64,000 nt of DNA from Arthrobacter sp. Alg241-R88 (GTDB lineage: Bacteria; Actinomycetota; Actinomycetes; Actinomycetales; Micrococcaceae). The stretch is from the NCBI RefSeq assembly GCF_900537115.1, contig NZ_UNRG01000007.1, positions 35,682 to 99,681 on the forward strand, in the 5' to 3' direction. Below the pieces are notes generated by a model. The model ran no database searches. It was not told where the DNA came from and saw only the letters and a program-made list of their open reading frames with translations. This document shows, in pieces, positions 1 through 7,523 of the stretch. Positions within the stretch are counted from its first letter, which is position 1. Every line of letters begins with the position of its first letter. The translations under genes were made by a program, and so were the position numbers.

Positions 1-366
1 GCCGACGCCTTCGAAATCGTCCTCAACGTCGCCTCCGTCGGCATCATCATGACCTGGGCCACCATCGTCCTGTGCCAGATCCAACTCCACCGCTGGGCCA
101 ACAAAGGCTGGCTCAAACGCCCCTCCTTCCGCATGATCGGCGCCCCCTACACCGGCTACCTCTCCATCCTCTTCCTCGCCGGGGTCCTGATCATGGTCTT
201 CATCGAATCCCCCCTGACCATGCTCGTCACCGCCATCGCCTCCGTCCTGATGGTCTTCGGCTGGTACACCTGCCGCAAACGCATCCGCGACATCGCCGAA
301 ACCCGCGAAGGCTTCACCGGCCTCTCCCCGGTGGTCGCCAACCCGCCAGCGGAGACCTTCAGGTAA
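1..366 (+). CDS. Amino-acid permease, C-terminal part (5' end outside window)
   Basis: The reading frame is open from the first base and ends at a TAA at 364-366, leaving the last 121 residues. Two hydrophobic helices are visible (around residues 5-25, and a double-length stretch from about 54 to 90), separated by a basic loop with HRWANKG and RPSFRM. This matches the C-terminal end of amino-acid/polyamine/organocation permeases of the AnsP/GabP type, where the last helices are followed by a short cytoplasmic tail. The family moves an amino acid with a proton across the cytoplasmic membrane. The substrate cannot be read from this fragment; asparagine or GABA are possible by resemblance only. 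Confidence 0.75.
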   Translation, partial: ADAFEIVLNVASVGIIMTWATIVLCQIQLHRWANKGWLKRPSFRMIGAPYTGYLSILFLAGVLIMVFIESPLTMLVTAIASVLMVFGWYTCRKRIRDIAETREGFTGLSPVVANPPAETFR

Positions 367-434
367 ACCACACCTTCCGCCATCGAAAACCAGCCACATC
401 CGAACAGCCACATCCGAGCAGCCAAAGAAAGCCC

Positions 435-2183
435 ATGACACCGGAAACCTACGCAATCGCATCCCCCACCCAGCCCGCCGCCGTCGTCATTGCCCGTGAA
501 GACCCTTCCCGGACCGGCCATGCGGATGCGCCCAGCACAAGAAAAAGCACAGCCCTAAAATCTGCCGGACACGTGATCGTTGATTCTCTGGTGGCCCACG
601 GCGTGGAACGCACTTTCGTGGTTCCGGGTGAAAGCTTCCTCGACGTGCTCGACGGACTGCACCACTCGGACGTCGAAACGATCGTGTGCCGGCACGAAGG
701 CGGCGCCGCCTACATGGCTGAGGCCGACGGGAAGATGCACCAGCGGCCCGGCGTCGCGATGGTGACCCGTGGCCCCGGCGCGGCCAACGCGCATGTGGGA
801 CTGCACACCGCCTGGCAGGACTCCACTCCCATGCTGCTTTTCGTTGGCCTGATCCCGTTCGCGCACCGGGACCGCGAAGCCTTCCAGGAGTTCGATATCA
901 AGGCCTGGTTCGACACCGGCGCCAAGCGGGTAATGGTCCTGGACCATCCCGAGCGTGCGTCCGAGATTGTGGCCGAGGCGATGTTCGCGGCAATGAGCGG
1001 ACGGCCGGGCCCGGTGGTGGTGGGCCTGCCGGAGGACATCATCCGGCAGCAGATCGACCCGGCATTGCACCCCGCGATTCCCGTGGCGGCCGGAGGCATG
1101 AGCAGCACGGACGCCGCAGCCCTCCAGGATGCGCTGGCACGGTCCAGCAAGCCGCTCTTCGTCACCGGCGGCAACGACTGGACCCAGGCCTCGGCGGACC
1201 ACCTGACCGAATGGCTGGAACGGCACCACATTCCGGCAGCAGCAGAGTGGCGGACGCAGGGAACGGTGTCCTTCGACTCGCCGTCCTACGTGGGTCCGAT
1301 CGGCTACGGCCGCCCCCGCCCCACGTATGACCTGTTTGAGGAGACTGACCTGCTGGTATTTGTGGGGACGGTGCCCGGGGACGTGATTACGGACGGGTTC
1401 GTCTGCCGGCAGGACTGGAAAAAGATGAACTTCCTGGTCACTGTTGACCCCTCGCTTCGCGGCCGCTCCGGCCCTGTTTCCCGGCAGATTCTGGCCAAGC
1501 CCGAAGCCTTTGTGCGTGACCTTGCCGGTATCGACCTGCCGGTGAAGGAAGAGTGGAAGGCGTGGACGGAGCGTATGCGGGGTGAGCAGGAGCAGTTTGC
1601 CGCGCTGCCCCCTGCGGCGCCGTCGGCAGGCAAGGCCAGGATGGATACCTTGATGGCCAACCTCGTGCCGAGGCTGCCCGAGGATGCCATGGTGACTTTC
1701 GGGGCCGGTGAACATACCAACTGGGCGCACCGCTACTTCCCCACCCGCCGCTACGCCTCCATGATCAGCGCCCGCAACGGCTCGATGGGTTACTCCGTAC
1801 CCTCCGCGATTGCAGCATCGCTGGCAGAACCGTCGCGCCGCGTGGTCACCATAGCCGGGGATGGGGAGTTCCTGATGAACGGCCAGGAACTGGCCACCGC
1901 CGCCCAGTACGGCGCCACGCCCCTGGTCATCGTGATGGACAACCAGGAGTACGGCACCATCCGAACCCACCAGGAACGGCACTACCCGGAACGGGTTTCC
2001 GGAACCCAGCTGAAGAACCCCGACTTCGGCATGATGGCCAGGGCATTCGGGGGTTTTGGGATTACTGTGACCGACGACCGGGACGTTCCGGCCGCATTGG
2101 ATGCCGCCCTTGCCGCCATCGACGATGACGGTGTCTTTGCCCTGGTCCACCTCGTCGTCGAACAGCGTGTGAAGGCGTACTGA
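435..2183 (+). CDS. Thiamine-pyrophosphate-dependent enzyme, acetolactate-synthase-like
   Basis: A 582-residue protein with the three-domain layout of the acetohydroxyacid synthase/benzoylformate decarboxylase superfamily. The N-terminal pyrimidine-binding domain carries the catalytic glutamate in RHEGGAA (E88). A middle domain follows. The C-terminal pyrophosphate domain has GDGEF at about 475-479 and the DNQEYG segment about 30 residues later, the usual GDG...N metal/TPP motif. The QEFD segment near 155 is typical of ALS-like paralogues. The first 40 or so residues are a low-complexity extension; ATG 435 is preceded by a weak AAAGAAAG. No small regulatory subunit is adjacent, so it is probably not the biosynthetic IlvB. 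The substrate (a 2-keto acid) is unknown. Confidence 0.85.
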   Translation: MTPETYAIASPTQPAAVVIAREDPSRTGHADAPSTRKSTALKSAGHVIVDSLVAHGVERTFVVPGESFLDVLDGLHHSDVETIVCRHEGGAAYMAEADGKMHQRPGVAMVTRGPGAANAHVGLHTAWQDSTPMLLFVGLIPFAHRDREAFQEFDIKAWFDTGAKRVMVLDHPERASEIVAEAMFAAMSGRPGPVVVGLPEDIIRQQIDPALHPAIPVAAGGMSSTDAAALQDALARSSKPLFVTGGNDWTQASADHLTEWLERHHIPAAAEWRTQGTVSFDSPSYVGPIGYGRPRPTYDLFEETDLLVFVGTVPGDVITDGFVCRQDWKKMNFLVTVDPSLRGRSGPVSRQILAKPEAFVRDLAGIDLPVKEEWKAWTERMRGEQEQFAALPPAAPSAGKARMDTLMANLVPRLPEDAMVTFGAGEHTNWAHRYFPTRRYASMISARNGSMGYSVPSAIAASLAEPSRRVVTIAGDGEFLMNGQELATAAQYGATPLVIVMDNQEYGTIRTHQERHYPERVSGTQLKNPDFGMMARAFGGFGITVTDDRDVPAALDAALAAIDDDGVFALVHLVVEQRVKAY

Positions 2184-2294
2184 GCCCGCGCTCAGAAATT
2201 CAGGCCAGGCGGCACTGGCGGGGCAGCGTCCTGACATAGCAGCGGACGACGGCGGGAGTCGCCACCGTCGTCCGCTGCGGTTGGGTTGGGGCTG

Positions 2295-2477
2295 CTAGAG
2301 CCGGGTATCGAAGGAATCGCAGAACGCGTTGTCGTTGAACGTCCCCTGGAACCCCGACTTGCCTTGGATCTTGGCGATACGTCAATCGTTCGGCTTCGCC
2401 GTCGTGTCAAGGTTCCTTGTGTGCTTTTTCGCCGGGTCCGGGGATGCGGCCGCATCAGGCGTCTTGGGGTCAGTCAC
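2295..2477 (-). pseudogene. Small ORF interrupted by an in-frame TGA
   Basis: On the minus strand a GTG at 2477 has GAGG 8 nt upstream. It opens 31 codons (a charged, Pro/Ala-rich start, then AKKHTRNLDTTAKPND), meets TGA at codon 32 (2384-2382), and continues in frame for 28 more sensible codons (RIAKIQGKSGFQGTFNDN...) to TAG at 2295. Both halves look coding, so a TGG-to-TGA change in a roughly 60-residue protein is the simplest reading. I do not recognise the product. The rest of 2184-2592 holds only the hairpin listed separately. Confidence 0.4.
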
Positions 2478-2513
2478 CGCCCCATCCTCACGAGGAAACC
2501 ACCCAACTGAGTC

Positions 2514-2555
2514 GCGCTAAGTGTCGTTTTGGGGGTTCAAAACGACACTTAGCGC
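2514..2555. repeat. Perfect 18-bp inverted repeat (hairpin)
   Basis: Arms GCGCTAAGTGTCGTTTTG (2514-2531) and its exact complement (2538-2555) enclose a 6-nt loop. It lies between the convergent TPP-enzyme gene and the MFS gene, so it could end transcription from both sides. There is no clear T-tract on either side, however, and the arms are AT-containing and unusually long for a terminator. It may be a member of a dispersed palindromic repeat family; only one copy is present in this window. Confidence 0.8.
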
Positions 2556-2592
2556 TACCTGGTTGGGCTGCAGTGGCCAGCGGTTGCCAGTC

Positions 2593-4050
2593 CTAGAGGT
2601 GCACCGCCGGAGTGTCCGACGCCGCACCGCTGAAGGTCTTGCGGTTAATGTCGATCAGGAGCAGGGCGACTGGGACGATGAGGATGGCAACGCCTGCGGC
2701 CCAAAGGAAGACCAGGGAGTAGCCCGCCGAGAGTGCAGCGGGCCCCGTTCCCCCGGCCGCCACCGTGGCAGAGGCCGCGAGGGTGGTGAAGAGTGCTATG
2801 CCCAGCGAGCCGCCCACCTGCTGGGAGGCGTTCACCAAGGCGCTCGCAACGCCGGAATCATCCTTGTCCACGCCAAAGAGGGCGAGGTTCTGCATCGGGA
2901 CAAACACCAGGCCAAGGCCTGCGCCGAGCAGCAGCAGGGCGGGGAGCATATTGACCAGGTAAGTCCCGTCGGCGGAAACCTGAGTGAGCCACAGCATGGC
3001 AGCGGCAATCAGGACCGGCCCAAGGGCAGTGGGAACCCTGGCACCCAGCCGGGGCAGGTTCTTTGCGGCGATACCCGCCGTCACCATGAGGACCACCGTC
3101 ATGGGCAGCGAGGCTACGCCGGCCAGGAAGGGTGCAAACCCCAGGACAATCTGGAGGTAGAAGTTGATGAAGAGGATGCCGCCGATCAGCACCGCGCCTG
3201 AAAGGAAGGACGCCAGGAAAGCCGCTGCCCGGTTGCGCTCAGTGGCCACCCGCAGCGGCAGCAGTGGGTGCTTTGCCTTCTTTTCAACCAGGACAAACAG
3301 CACTAGCAGGGCTGCGCCGGCCGCAATAAAACCCCATGCCTCCGGAGTTCCCCAGCCGTGCTCAGCATTGGTGAAGCCGTACACGAGGGAACCCAGGCCA
3401 AGTGCTGCCAGGACGACGCCGGGCCAGTCGTACTTAGTGGATCCTCCGGCTTTGCTTTCCTGGACCTTGGCCCAAACACCGGCCAGCGCGATGGCCGCAA
3501 TCGGGATGTTGACGAAGAAGCACCAGCGCCAGGAGACGTAATCGGTGAGGTAGCCGCCCAAAAGCACGCCGATAGCGGCACCCACGCCACTGATGGAACC
3601 GAAGATGGCAAAGGCCGTTCCACGATCCTTGCCGCCGGGAAAGGCCACCGTCAGGAGGGCAAGGGCTGCGGGGGCGAGCAGGGCAGCGAACAGTCCTTGG
3701 AGAGCCCGGGCTCCAATCAGCTCCCAGGCTTCCTGCGCGATCCCGCCCAGGAGTGATGCCACGGCGAACCCTGCAGCGGCAACCATGAAGGTGCGCTTCC
3801 GGCCCCAGAAGTCGGCGATGCGCCCGCCCAGCAGCAGGAAGGCGCCAAGCGCGAGCGCGTAGGCCGTGACCACCCAGGCGCGGGTGGAATCGCTGATGCC
3901 CATCTCGCGCTGCAACTGGGGCAGCGCGAGGTTAACGATGGTGCCATCGAGCACCACCATGAGCTGGGCCAGGGCCAGGAAGATCAAGGCTCCCCATGGG
4001 GCGGTGGACCTGGCCAGATCCGGAGGGGCGGTTGCCAGTTGCGTAGCCAT
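2593..4050 (-). CDS. MFS drug-efflux transporter, DHA2 (EmrB/QacA) type
   Basis: A 485-residue polytopic membrane protein. It has DGTIVNLALPQLQ at about residues 35-47 (DHA family motif D1), GRIADFWGRKR at about 76-86 (MFS motif A), and a length and pattern of hydrophobic segments typical of 14-helix DHA2 exporters. These use the proton gradient to expel drugs or other amphipathic compounds. Start chosen at ATG 4050; upstream in-frame codons run through the AT-rich operator and are unlikely to be translated. The gene follows marR on the same strand with a 76-bp gap that contains its own operator, so it is probably controlled by that MarR protein. Substrate unknown. Confidence 0.88.
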   Translation of the reverse strand: MATQLATAPPDLARSTAPWGALIFLALAQLMVVLDGTIVNLALPQLQREMGISDSTRAWVVTAYALALGAFLLLGGRIADFWGRKRTFMVAAAGFAVASLLGGIAQEAWELIGARALQGLFAALLAPAALALLTVAFPGGKDRGTAFAIFGSISGVGAAIGVLLGGYLTDYVSWRWCFFVNIPIAAIALAGVWAKVQESKAGGSTKYDWPGVVLAALGLGSLVYGFTNAEHGWGTPEAWGFIAAGAALLVLFVLVEKKAKHPLLPLRVATERNRAAAFLASFLSGAVLIGGILFINFYLQIVLGFAPFLAGVASLPMTVVLMVTAGIAAKNLPRLGARVPTALGPVLIAAAMLWLTQVSADGTYLVNMLPALLLLGAGLGLVFVPMQNLALFGVDKDDSGVASALVNASQQVGGSLGIALFTTLAASATVAAGGTGPAALSAGYSLVFLWAAGVAILIVPVALLLIDINRKTFSGAASDTPAVHL

Positions 4051-4071
4051 GCTTGATTCCGTTTCGTTCGT

Positions 4072-4095
4072 AGTAATACTTATAAAAGTATAACT
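4072..4095. promoter_or_regulatory. Probable MarR operator between marR and the MFS gene
   Basis: An AT-rich near-perfect inverted repeat in an otherwise GC-rich region. AGTAATACTT (4072-4081) and AAGTATAACT (4086-4095) pair at 9 of 10 positions, with a perfect ATACTT/AAGTAT core. On the minus strand the same stretch supplies TATACT-like -10 hexamers about 40 nt upstream of the MFS start. This suggests an internal, MarR-regulated promoter for the efflux gene. Confidence 0.6.
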
Positions 4096-4126
4096 ATTGC
4101 CCCCAACATGATTCGCGAGATTTCCG

Positions 4127-4597
4127 TCACTCCTTCTCTGCCAGGAAACCTGCCAGCCGCTGCAGTGCGGGGAGGCTGGCCGCCAGCTGCTGCTGCTCGC
4201 CGGGGAGCAGTTTCGACGCCGAGGCAGCCAGGACCCCGGCCCAGGAGTTTTCAAGAATTGCCCTGATCCGCTGCGATTCCTCGGTGGGATGCAGGGTGAC
4301 GTAGCGCTTGTCGCTGGGGTCCCTCAACCGGGTGACCAGGTTGGCGGCCACCAGCTCGCGCAGTTGGACGCTGACGTTGCTGAACTGCCGGCCGAGCCTC
4401 GCAGCCACCTCCGCCACCGTGATTCCCGGGCTGCCCTCGACCACACGCAGGATGTCCACCGCTCCATTCGGCAGCGGACGGACGCCGGTATCCTCGTGCG
4501 ACTTCCGGCGCACATCTGCAGAGATATCCAGCAGCGCTACGGCGAGGGCCCGATGGTCCACGGCCTCCGCTGAATGCCCGCGCTGCTCACTTTCCAT
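4127..4597 (-). CDS. MarR-family transcriptional regulator
   Basis: A 156-residue protein with the MarR architecture: N-terminal dimerisation helix, a winged helix-turn-helix at about 58-105 (GITVAEVAARLGRQFSNVSVQLREL), the wing motif DPSDKR at 93-98, and a C-terminal helix. Such proteins repress an adjacent efflux gene and release DNA when a small phenolic or lipophilic ligand binds. It lies immediately upstream of the DHA2 transporter on the same strand, with a dyad operator between them. It therefore most likely controls that transporter and perhaps itself. The ligand cannot be predicted. Confidence 0.88.
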   Translation of the reverse strand: MESEQRGHSAEAVDHRALAVALLDISADVRRKSHEDTGVRPLPNGAVDILRVVEGSPGITVAEVAARLGRQFSNVSVQLRELVAANLVTRLRDPSDKRYVTLHPTEESQRIRAILENSWAGVLAASASKLLPGEQQQLAASLPALQRLAGFLAEKE

Positions 4598-4618
4598 TGG
4601 CTCATCATAGGCACGGAC

Positions 4619-4656
4619 AGGAAAGCCCCAGCGGCGCCTGCCGCTGGGGCTTTCCT
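4619..4656 (-). terminator. Intrinsic terminator-like hairpin
   Basis: Arms of 17 bp (4619-4635 and 4640-4656) with core AAAGCCCCAGCGGC close on a 4-nt loop. The hairpin begins 13 nt after the stop codon of the 114-residue gene on the minus strand and upstream of marR. It probably ends that transcript and insulates marR. The T-rich side (TTTCCTTTCGTTCG) is on the plus strand. Confidence 0.65.
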
Positions 4657-4669
4657 TTCGTTCGTTCCG

Positions 4670-5014
4670 CTAGAGCCGGTCCGTGTGGTCCTCGCCCTTG
4701 TGGCCCGTTCCGCGCAGGTTCTCCTGGACCTTACCGAACAGATCCTTGATGGTGGATTCGGCGTTGGTGAGGACATCCACCGGCAGGTAGACCTCATGCG
4801 TGAGCGGCAGGTCGTATTCATCCTTCAGATGCGTGCCGTTGCCCACGCCTTCCAAGGACAGGTAAACCATCGCCTCGGTCCGGGCAATTCCAGCGATTTT
4901 TCCGAACACAACGGTGAACTCGTTCGGCTGGAAGCTGATGGTCTGGCCGATGTGGCTGCGTCCAAGTTCACCGGCGGGAAGTGCCTTCTCTTGCTGGCTT
5001 CGGGTGTATTCCAT
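4670..5014 (-). CDS. Conserved hypothetical protein, 114 aa
   Basis: A soluble, acidic 114-residue protein with no signal peptide, membrane helix or familiar motif. The middle (QPNEFTVVFGKIAGIARTEAMVYLSLEGV) looks like alternating beta strands, and a polar helix follows (TNAESTIKDLFGKVQENL). The start at ATG 5014 is supported by GAGGAG 7 nt upstream. A strong hairpin directly follows the stop. Codon use matches the neighbours, so this is a real gene, but I do not recognise the family. Confidence 0.65.
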   Translation of the reverse strand: MEYTRSQQEKALPAGELGRSHIGQTISFQPNEFTVVFGKIAGIARTEAMVYLSLEGVGNGTHLKDEYDLPLTHEVYLPVDVLTNAESTIKDLFGKVQENLRGTGHKGEDHTDRL

Positions 5015-5180
5015 AAGTACTCCTCAAGGTCGCCGACATCTACGCCTGCAGTCTAGTCCCGCCCCGAGCGGCCGGTACACCTCACAGCCGCTCTTATGGA
5101 CGCTTTGGTGGGCTGCACAAAGACCCATCCATCGGCGTGGCCACTCCTCCATTGAGGTGTGCGGCAGGTGAGCGGTTTGA

Positions 5181-5214
5181 TGAGTGGACCGGCAGCAAAC
5201 CGCCGGTCCACTCA
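5181..5214. other. 13-bp inverted repeat in the leader of the small gene at 5251
   Basis: TGAGTGGACCGGC (5181-5193) pairs perfectly with 5202-5214 across an 8-nt loop, and pairing can extend outward to about 5177/5219 with one bulge. It ends 36 bp before the small gene at 5251 and about 165 bp upstream of the divergent gene at 5014. No T-tract follows. It could be a protein-binding dyad or an mRNA leader structure. The rest of 5015-5250 shows nothing else clear. Confidence 0.5.
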
Positions 5215-5250
5215 ATCAACGAGCTCAAGTCAGAAAGAAGCGTGACTTCG

Positions 5251-5460
5251 ATGGTGAACCGCGTCAAGGGCCCGGCCCGCTGGGAAGAAGTCCAGGTGGG
5301 CGAACCGGTGCAGCTCAGCAGGAACGGCCGCCAGGTGTACGCCGGGCTGGTGGATGACCGGACGGCGGACGGAGACGTGGTCTGGGTCACGACGACTGTC
5401 GGCGGGCGACGGCTCTTCCACATCTCCGACGGCTACGACCTGCTGGCCGCCGAGTCATGA
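5251..5460 (+). CDS. Small hypothetical protein, 69 aa
   Basis: ATG 5251 gives a 69-residue protein (MVNRVKGPARWEEVQVGEPVQL...). It has several short predicted beta strands (RQVYAGLVDD, DVVWVTTTVGGRRLFHI) and a strongly coding third-position GC pattern. AGAAAGAAG ends 10 nt before the ATG. A GTG at 5242 would be in frame but sits only 1 nt after that purine-rich stretch. The fold could be a small SH3-like barrel; this is a guess from strand pattern only. It stands alone between a hairpin and the nitronate monooxygenase gene. Confidence 0.55.
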   Translation: MVNRVKGPARWEEVQVGEPVQLSRNGRQVYAGLVDDRTADGDVVWVTTTVGGRRLFHISDGYDLLAAES

Positions 5461-5581
5461 CGGAGAGTTGCCCGGACGACTGCCACTTCTGCAGCGGACC
5501 GGAAACTGACTGACTTGGGCGAAGCACGGCGGGCTGTAAGACTGGGGTCGAGCCGAGCCAAACAACCATCGGGAGCCTGCC

Positions 5582-6655
5582 ATGACCGCCGCACCGTCCC
5601 CTTCCGCCTCCACCAACAGGGTCACCGCGCTTCTCGGGATTGAGGTCCCCGTGGTCCTTGGCCCGTTCGGCGGCGTCTCCTCCGTGCCGCTCACCGCTGC
5701 AGTGAGCGACGGCGGCGGGCTGGGTTCCTACGGCCTGTACGGGTACGACGGCGGTGCCATCCGAAAGACGGCAGCCGAACTTCGCGCGGCCACAGCGAAG
5801 CCCTTTGCCCTTAACCTGTGGGTGCCCAACGGCTCCGAGACCGCGGCTGTTCCGCAGGAGGAATTCGACCGCTACGCGGCCACCCTGAAGCCCTATTTCG
5901 AGGAACTGGGCATTCCCCTTCCGGACATGCCGGCGCGGTACATGCCGGACTACGGCGAGCAGGTGGAGGCCACGCTGGAGGCGGGTCCCGCCGTCGTCAG
6001 TTTTGTGTTCGGCGTGCCCGCTCCGGATGTGGTGGAGGAGGCGCACCGCCGCGGCATCAAGGTCCTTGGCACCGCCACCACCGTCGCGGAGGCTCTGGCG
6101 CTGGAGGCTGGCGGCGTTGACGCCGTGGTGGCCAGCGGCATGGAATCGGGCGGCCACCGGGTGTCCTTCCTGAAGCCCGCGGAGGAATCCCTGGTGGGCA
6201 CGTTCGCCCTGGTCCCGCAGGTGGCTGACGCCGTATCCATCCCGGTGATCGCGGCCGGCGGAATCGCCGACCGCCGCGGCTTCGCGGCGGCAATGGCTCT
6301 GGGCGCCGAGGCCGTGCAGGTGGGAACCGCGTTCCTAGCCACCCGCGAGTCGGCCGCCGTGCCCGCCTACCGCGAGCTACTGAAAAGCGCCGCCGGAGCC
6401 CGCACAGTACTGACCCGCACCCTGAGCGGCCGGCTGGCGCGCGGCATCCCCAACCGCATCATCGCCGAGCTTGAAGAAGCAGGCTCTGTTGCCCCGTTCC
6501 CCGTCCAGAACTGGCTCACCGGCCGGTTCCGGCCGCAGGCTGCGGCCAAGGGAAACACAAACCTGATGTCCCTGTGGGCCGGACAGTCGGCGCCCCTGCT
6601 CAAACACGACACCGCGGCGGAGGTCCTCGCCGAACTCCTGGCCGGTACCCGCTGA
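5582..6655 (+). CDS. Nitronate monooxygenase (2-nitropropane dioxygenase family)
   Basis: A 357-residue FMN-dependent TIM-barrel protein. Visible signatures are LGPFGGVSS near residue 26, the catalytic-histidine segment GMESGGHRVSF (H192; the family pattern is GxEAGGHRG), and the phosphate-binding stretch VIAAGGIADRRGF followed by MALGAEAVQVGTAFLAT at about 222-255. The family oxidises alkyl nitronates such as propionate-3-nitronate to carbonyl compounds in the cytoplasm, generally as detoxification. The start is supported by GGGAGCCTGCC upstream. It has no obvious operon partner. Confidence 0.88.
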   Translation: MTAAPSPSASTNRVTALLGIEVPVVLGPFGGVSSVPLTAAVSDGGGLGSYGLYGYDGGAIRKTAAELRAATAKPFALNLWVPNGSETAAVPQEEFDRYAATLKPYFEELGIPLPDMPARYMPDYGEQVEATLEAGPAVVSFVFGVPAPDVVEEAHRRGIKVLGTATTVAEALALEAGGVDAVVASGMESGGHRVSFLKPAEESLVGTFALVPQVADAVSIPVIAAGGIADRRGFAAAMALGAEAVQVGTAFLATRESAAVPAYRELLKSAAGARTVLTRTLSGRLARGIPNRIIAELEEAGSVAPFPVQNWLTGRFRPQAAAKGNTNLMSLWAGQSAPLLKHDTAAEVLAELLAGTR

Positions 6656-6734
6656 CTGTCGCCGCGGGTCGCTGACGGTTCCGGCAACGCCGGCCCGGCC
6701 CCCTTCCGGCTCGGGGTCAGTGACGGATCACCGC

Positions 6735-6740
6735 TAGAAT
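6735..6740 (+). promoter_or_regulatory. Candidate -10 box (TAGAAT)
   Basis: TAGAAT matches the actinobacterial -10 consensus and lies in the 154-bp gap upstream of the gene at 6810, implying a leader of about 65 nt. No convincing -35 is visible. Confidence 0.4.
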
Positions 6741-6809
6741 CTGATCGTTTAGCATCAAGCCGGCTCCGCCCTCAGCGGTGCATGGTTCCGTCAGTGGGAA
6801 GGGAGAGCA

Positions 6810-7436
6810 GTGCGAACGCACGGTACCCGCATTCCCTTCCACCTCCTCCGCTCGTCGGCGGTGGCCACGGTCATCCTGACGCTCGCCGCTGGCGCCCACC
6901 TGGCCGGCGGGGGCGGGCTTCCTGCCCCTGTCATCCTGCTGGCAGTCCTGGCCCTGACTGGCCTCGCCAGTACCGCCGCCACCCGCCTCCAGCTGGGATT
7001 TCCGGCCATGGCCGCCCTGCTGGCTGGAGGGCAACTGGCCCTGCACGGCGTGTTTACGGCTTCCGCCCCTGTCGCGGCGGGCCCGGCGCCAACAGGGGCC
7101 GCCGCCCCTCATGCCGGCCACCTTCCCGTCACCGACATCGTCACTCCAGCCGCCCACCTCGCTGGTACCGAAGCTGCGTCGGGGCCCCTGATGCTGGCCG
7201 CGCACGCCCTGGCGACGCTGGGCTGCGCGGTTCTGCTCGCCAAGGGCGAGACGGCCCTCTGGGCATTGGCTGCCTGGCTCAGGCCGCTTTCAGCACTCCC
7301 CCACGCGGTGGCGTCCGACGCCGTCCCGCCACCTTTGGCTGCCTTTCCCACCGCTGCCGCCCCGCTGCGTCCCTGGCGGAACCTCAGGCAGGACAGCCGC
7401 CGCGGCCCGCCTTCCGCCGTCGTGCCCTCCCGCTAG
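6810..7436 (+). CDS. Hypothetical integral membrane protein upstream of ycnI
   Basis: GTG 6810, with GGGAGAG just upstream, opens a 208-residue Ala-rich protein. It has about four hydrophobic helices (residues 13-28, 37-55, 65-82 and about 127-158) joined by a His/Pro-containing loop (AAAPHAGHLPV) and followed by a basic tail. It lies 87 bp upstream of ycnI on the same strand. In other actinobacteria small His-containing membrane proteins accompany ycnI, so a role in copper handling is plausible by context, but no catalytic or metal-binding motif proves it. The family is not recognised with certainty. Confidence 0.6.
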   Translation: MRTHGTRIPFHLLRSSAVATVILTLAAGAHLAGGGGLPAPVILLAVLALTGLASTAATRLQLGFPAMAALLAGGQLALHGVFTASAPVAAGPAPTGAAAPHAGHLPVTDIVTPAAHLAGTEAASGPLMLAAHALATLGCAVLLAKGETALWALAAWLRPLSALPHAVASDAVPPPLAAFPTAAAPLRPWRNLRQDSRRGPPSAVVPSR

Positions 7437-7523
7437 AACCGCCGCCCCTCTGCCGGCGGCGGCACCGATACTTTTTGCGCGCCCGGTTCCACCGACTCCG
7501 GGTGTGCGCCAGAAAGGCACACC

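Noticed and set aside
555..2237. Long minus-strand open frame opposite the TPP enzyme
   Set aside because: High GC keeps the antisense frame open; the protein has no fold-like pattern and the plus-strand gene has clear TPP motifs.
2382..2384. Selenocysteine at the in-frame TGA of the small gene
   Set aside because: No selenoprotein family match, no SECIS-like hairpin immediately after the TGA, and a Trp codon change is simpler.
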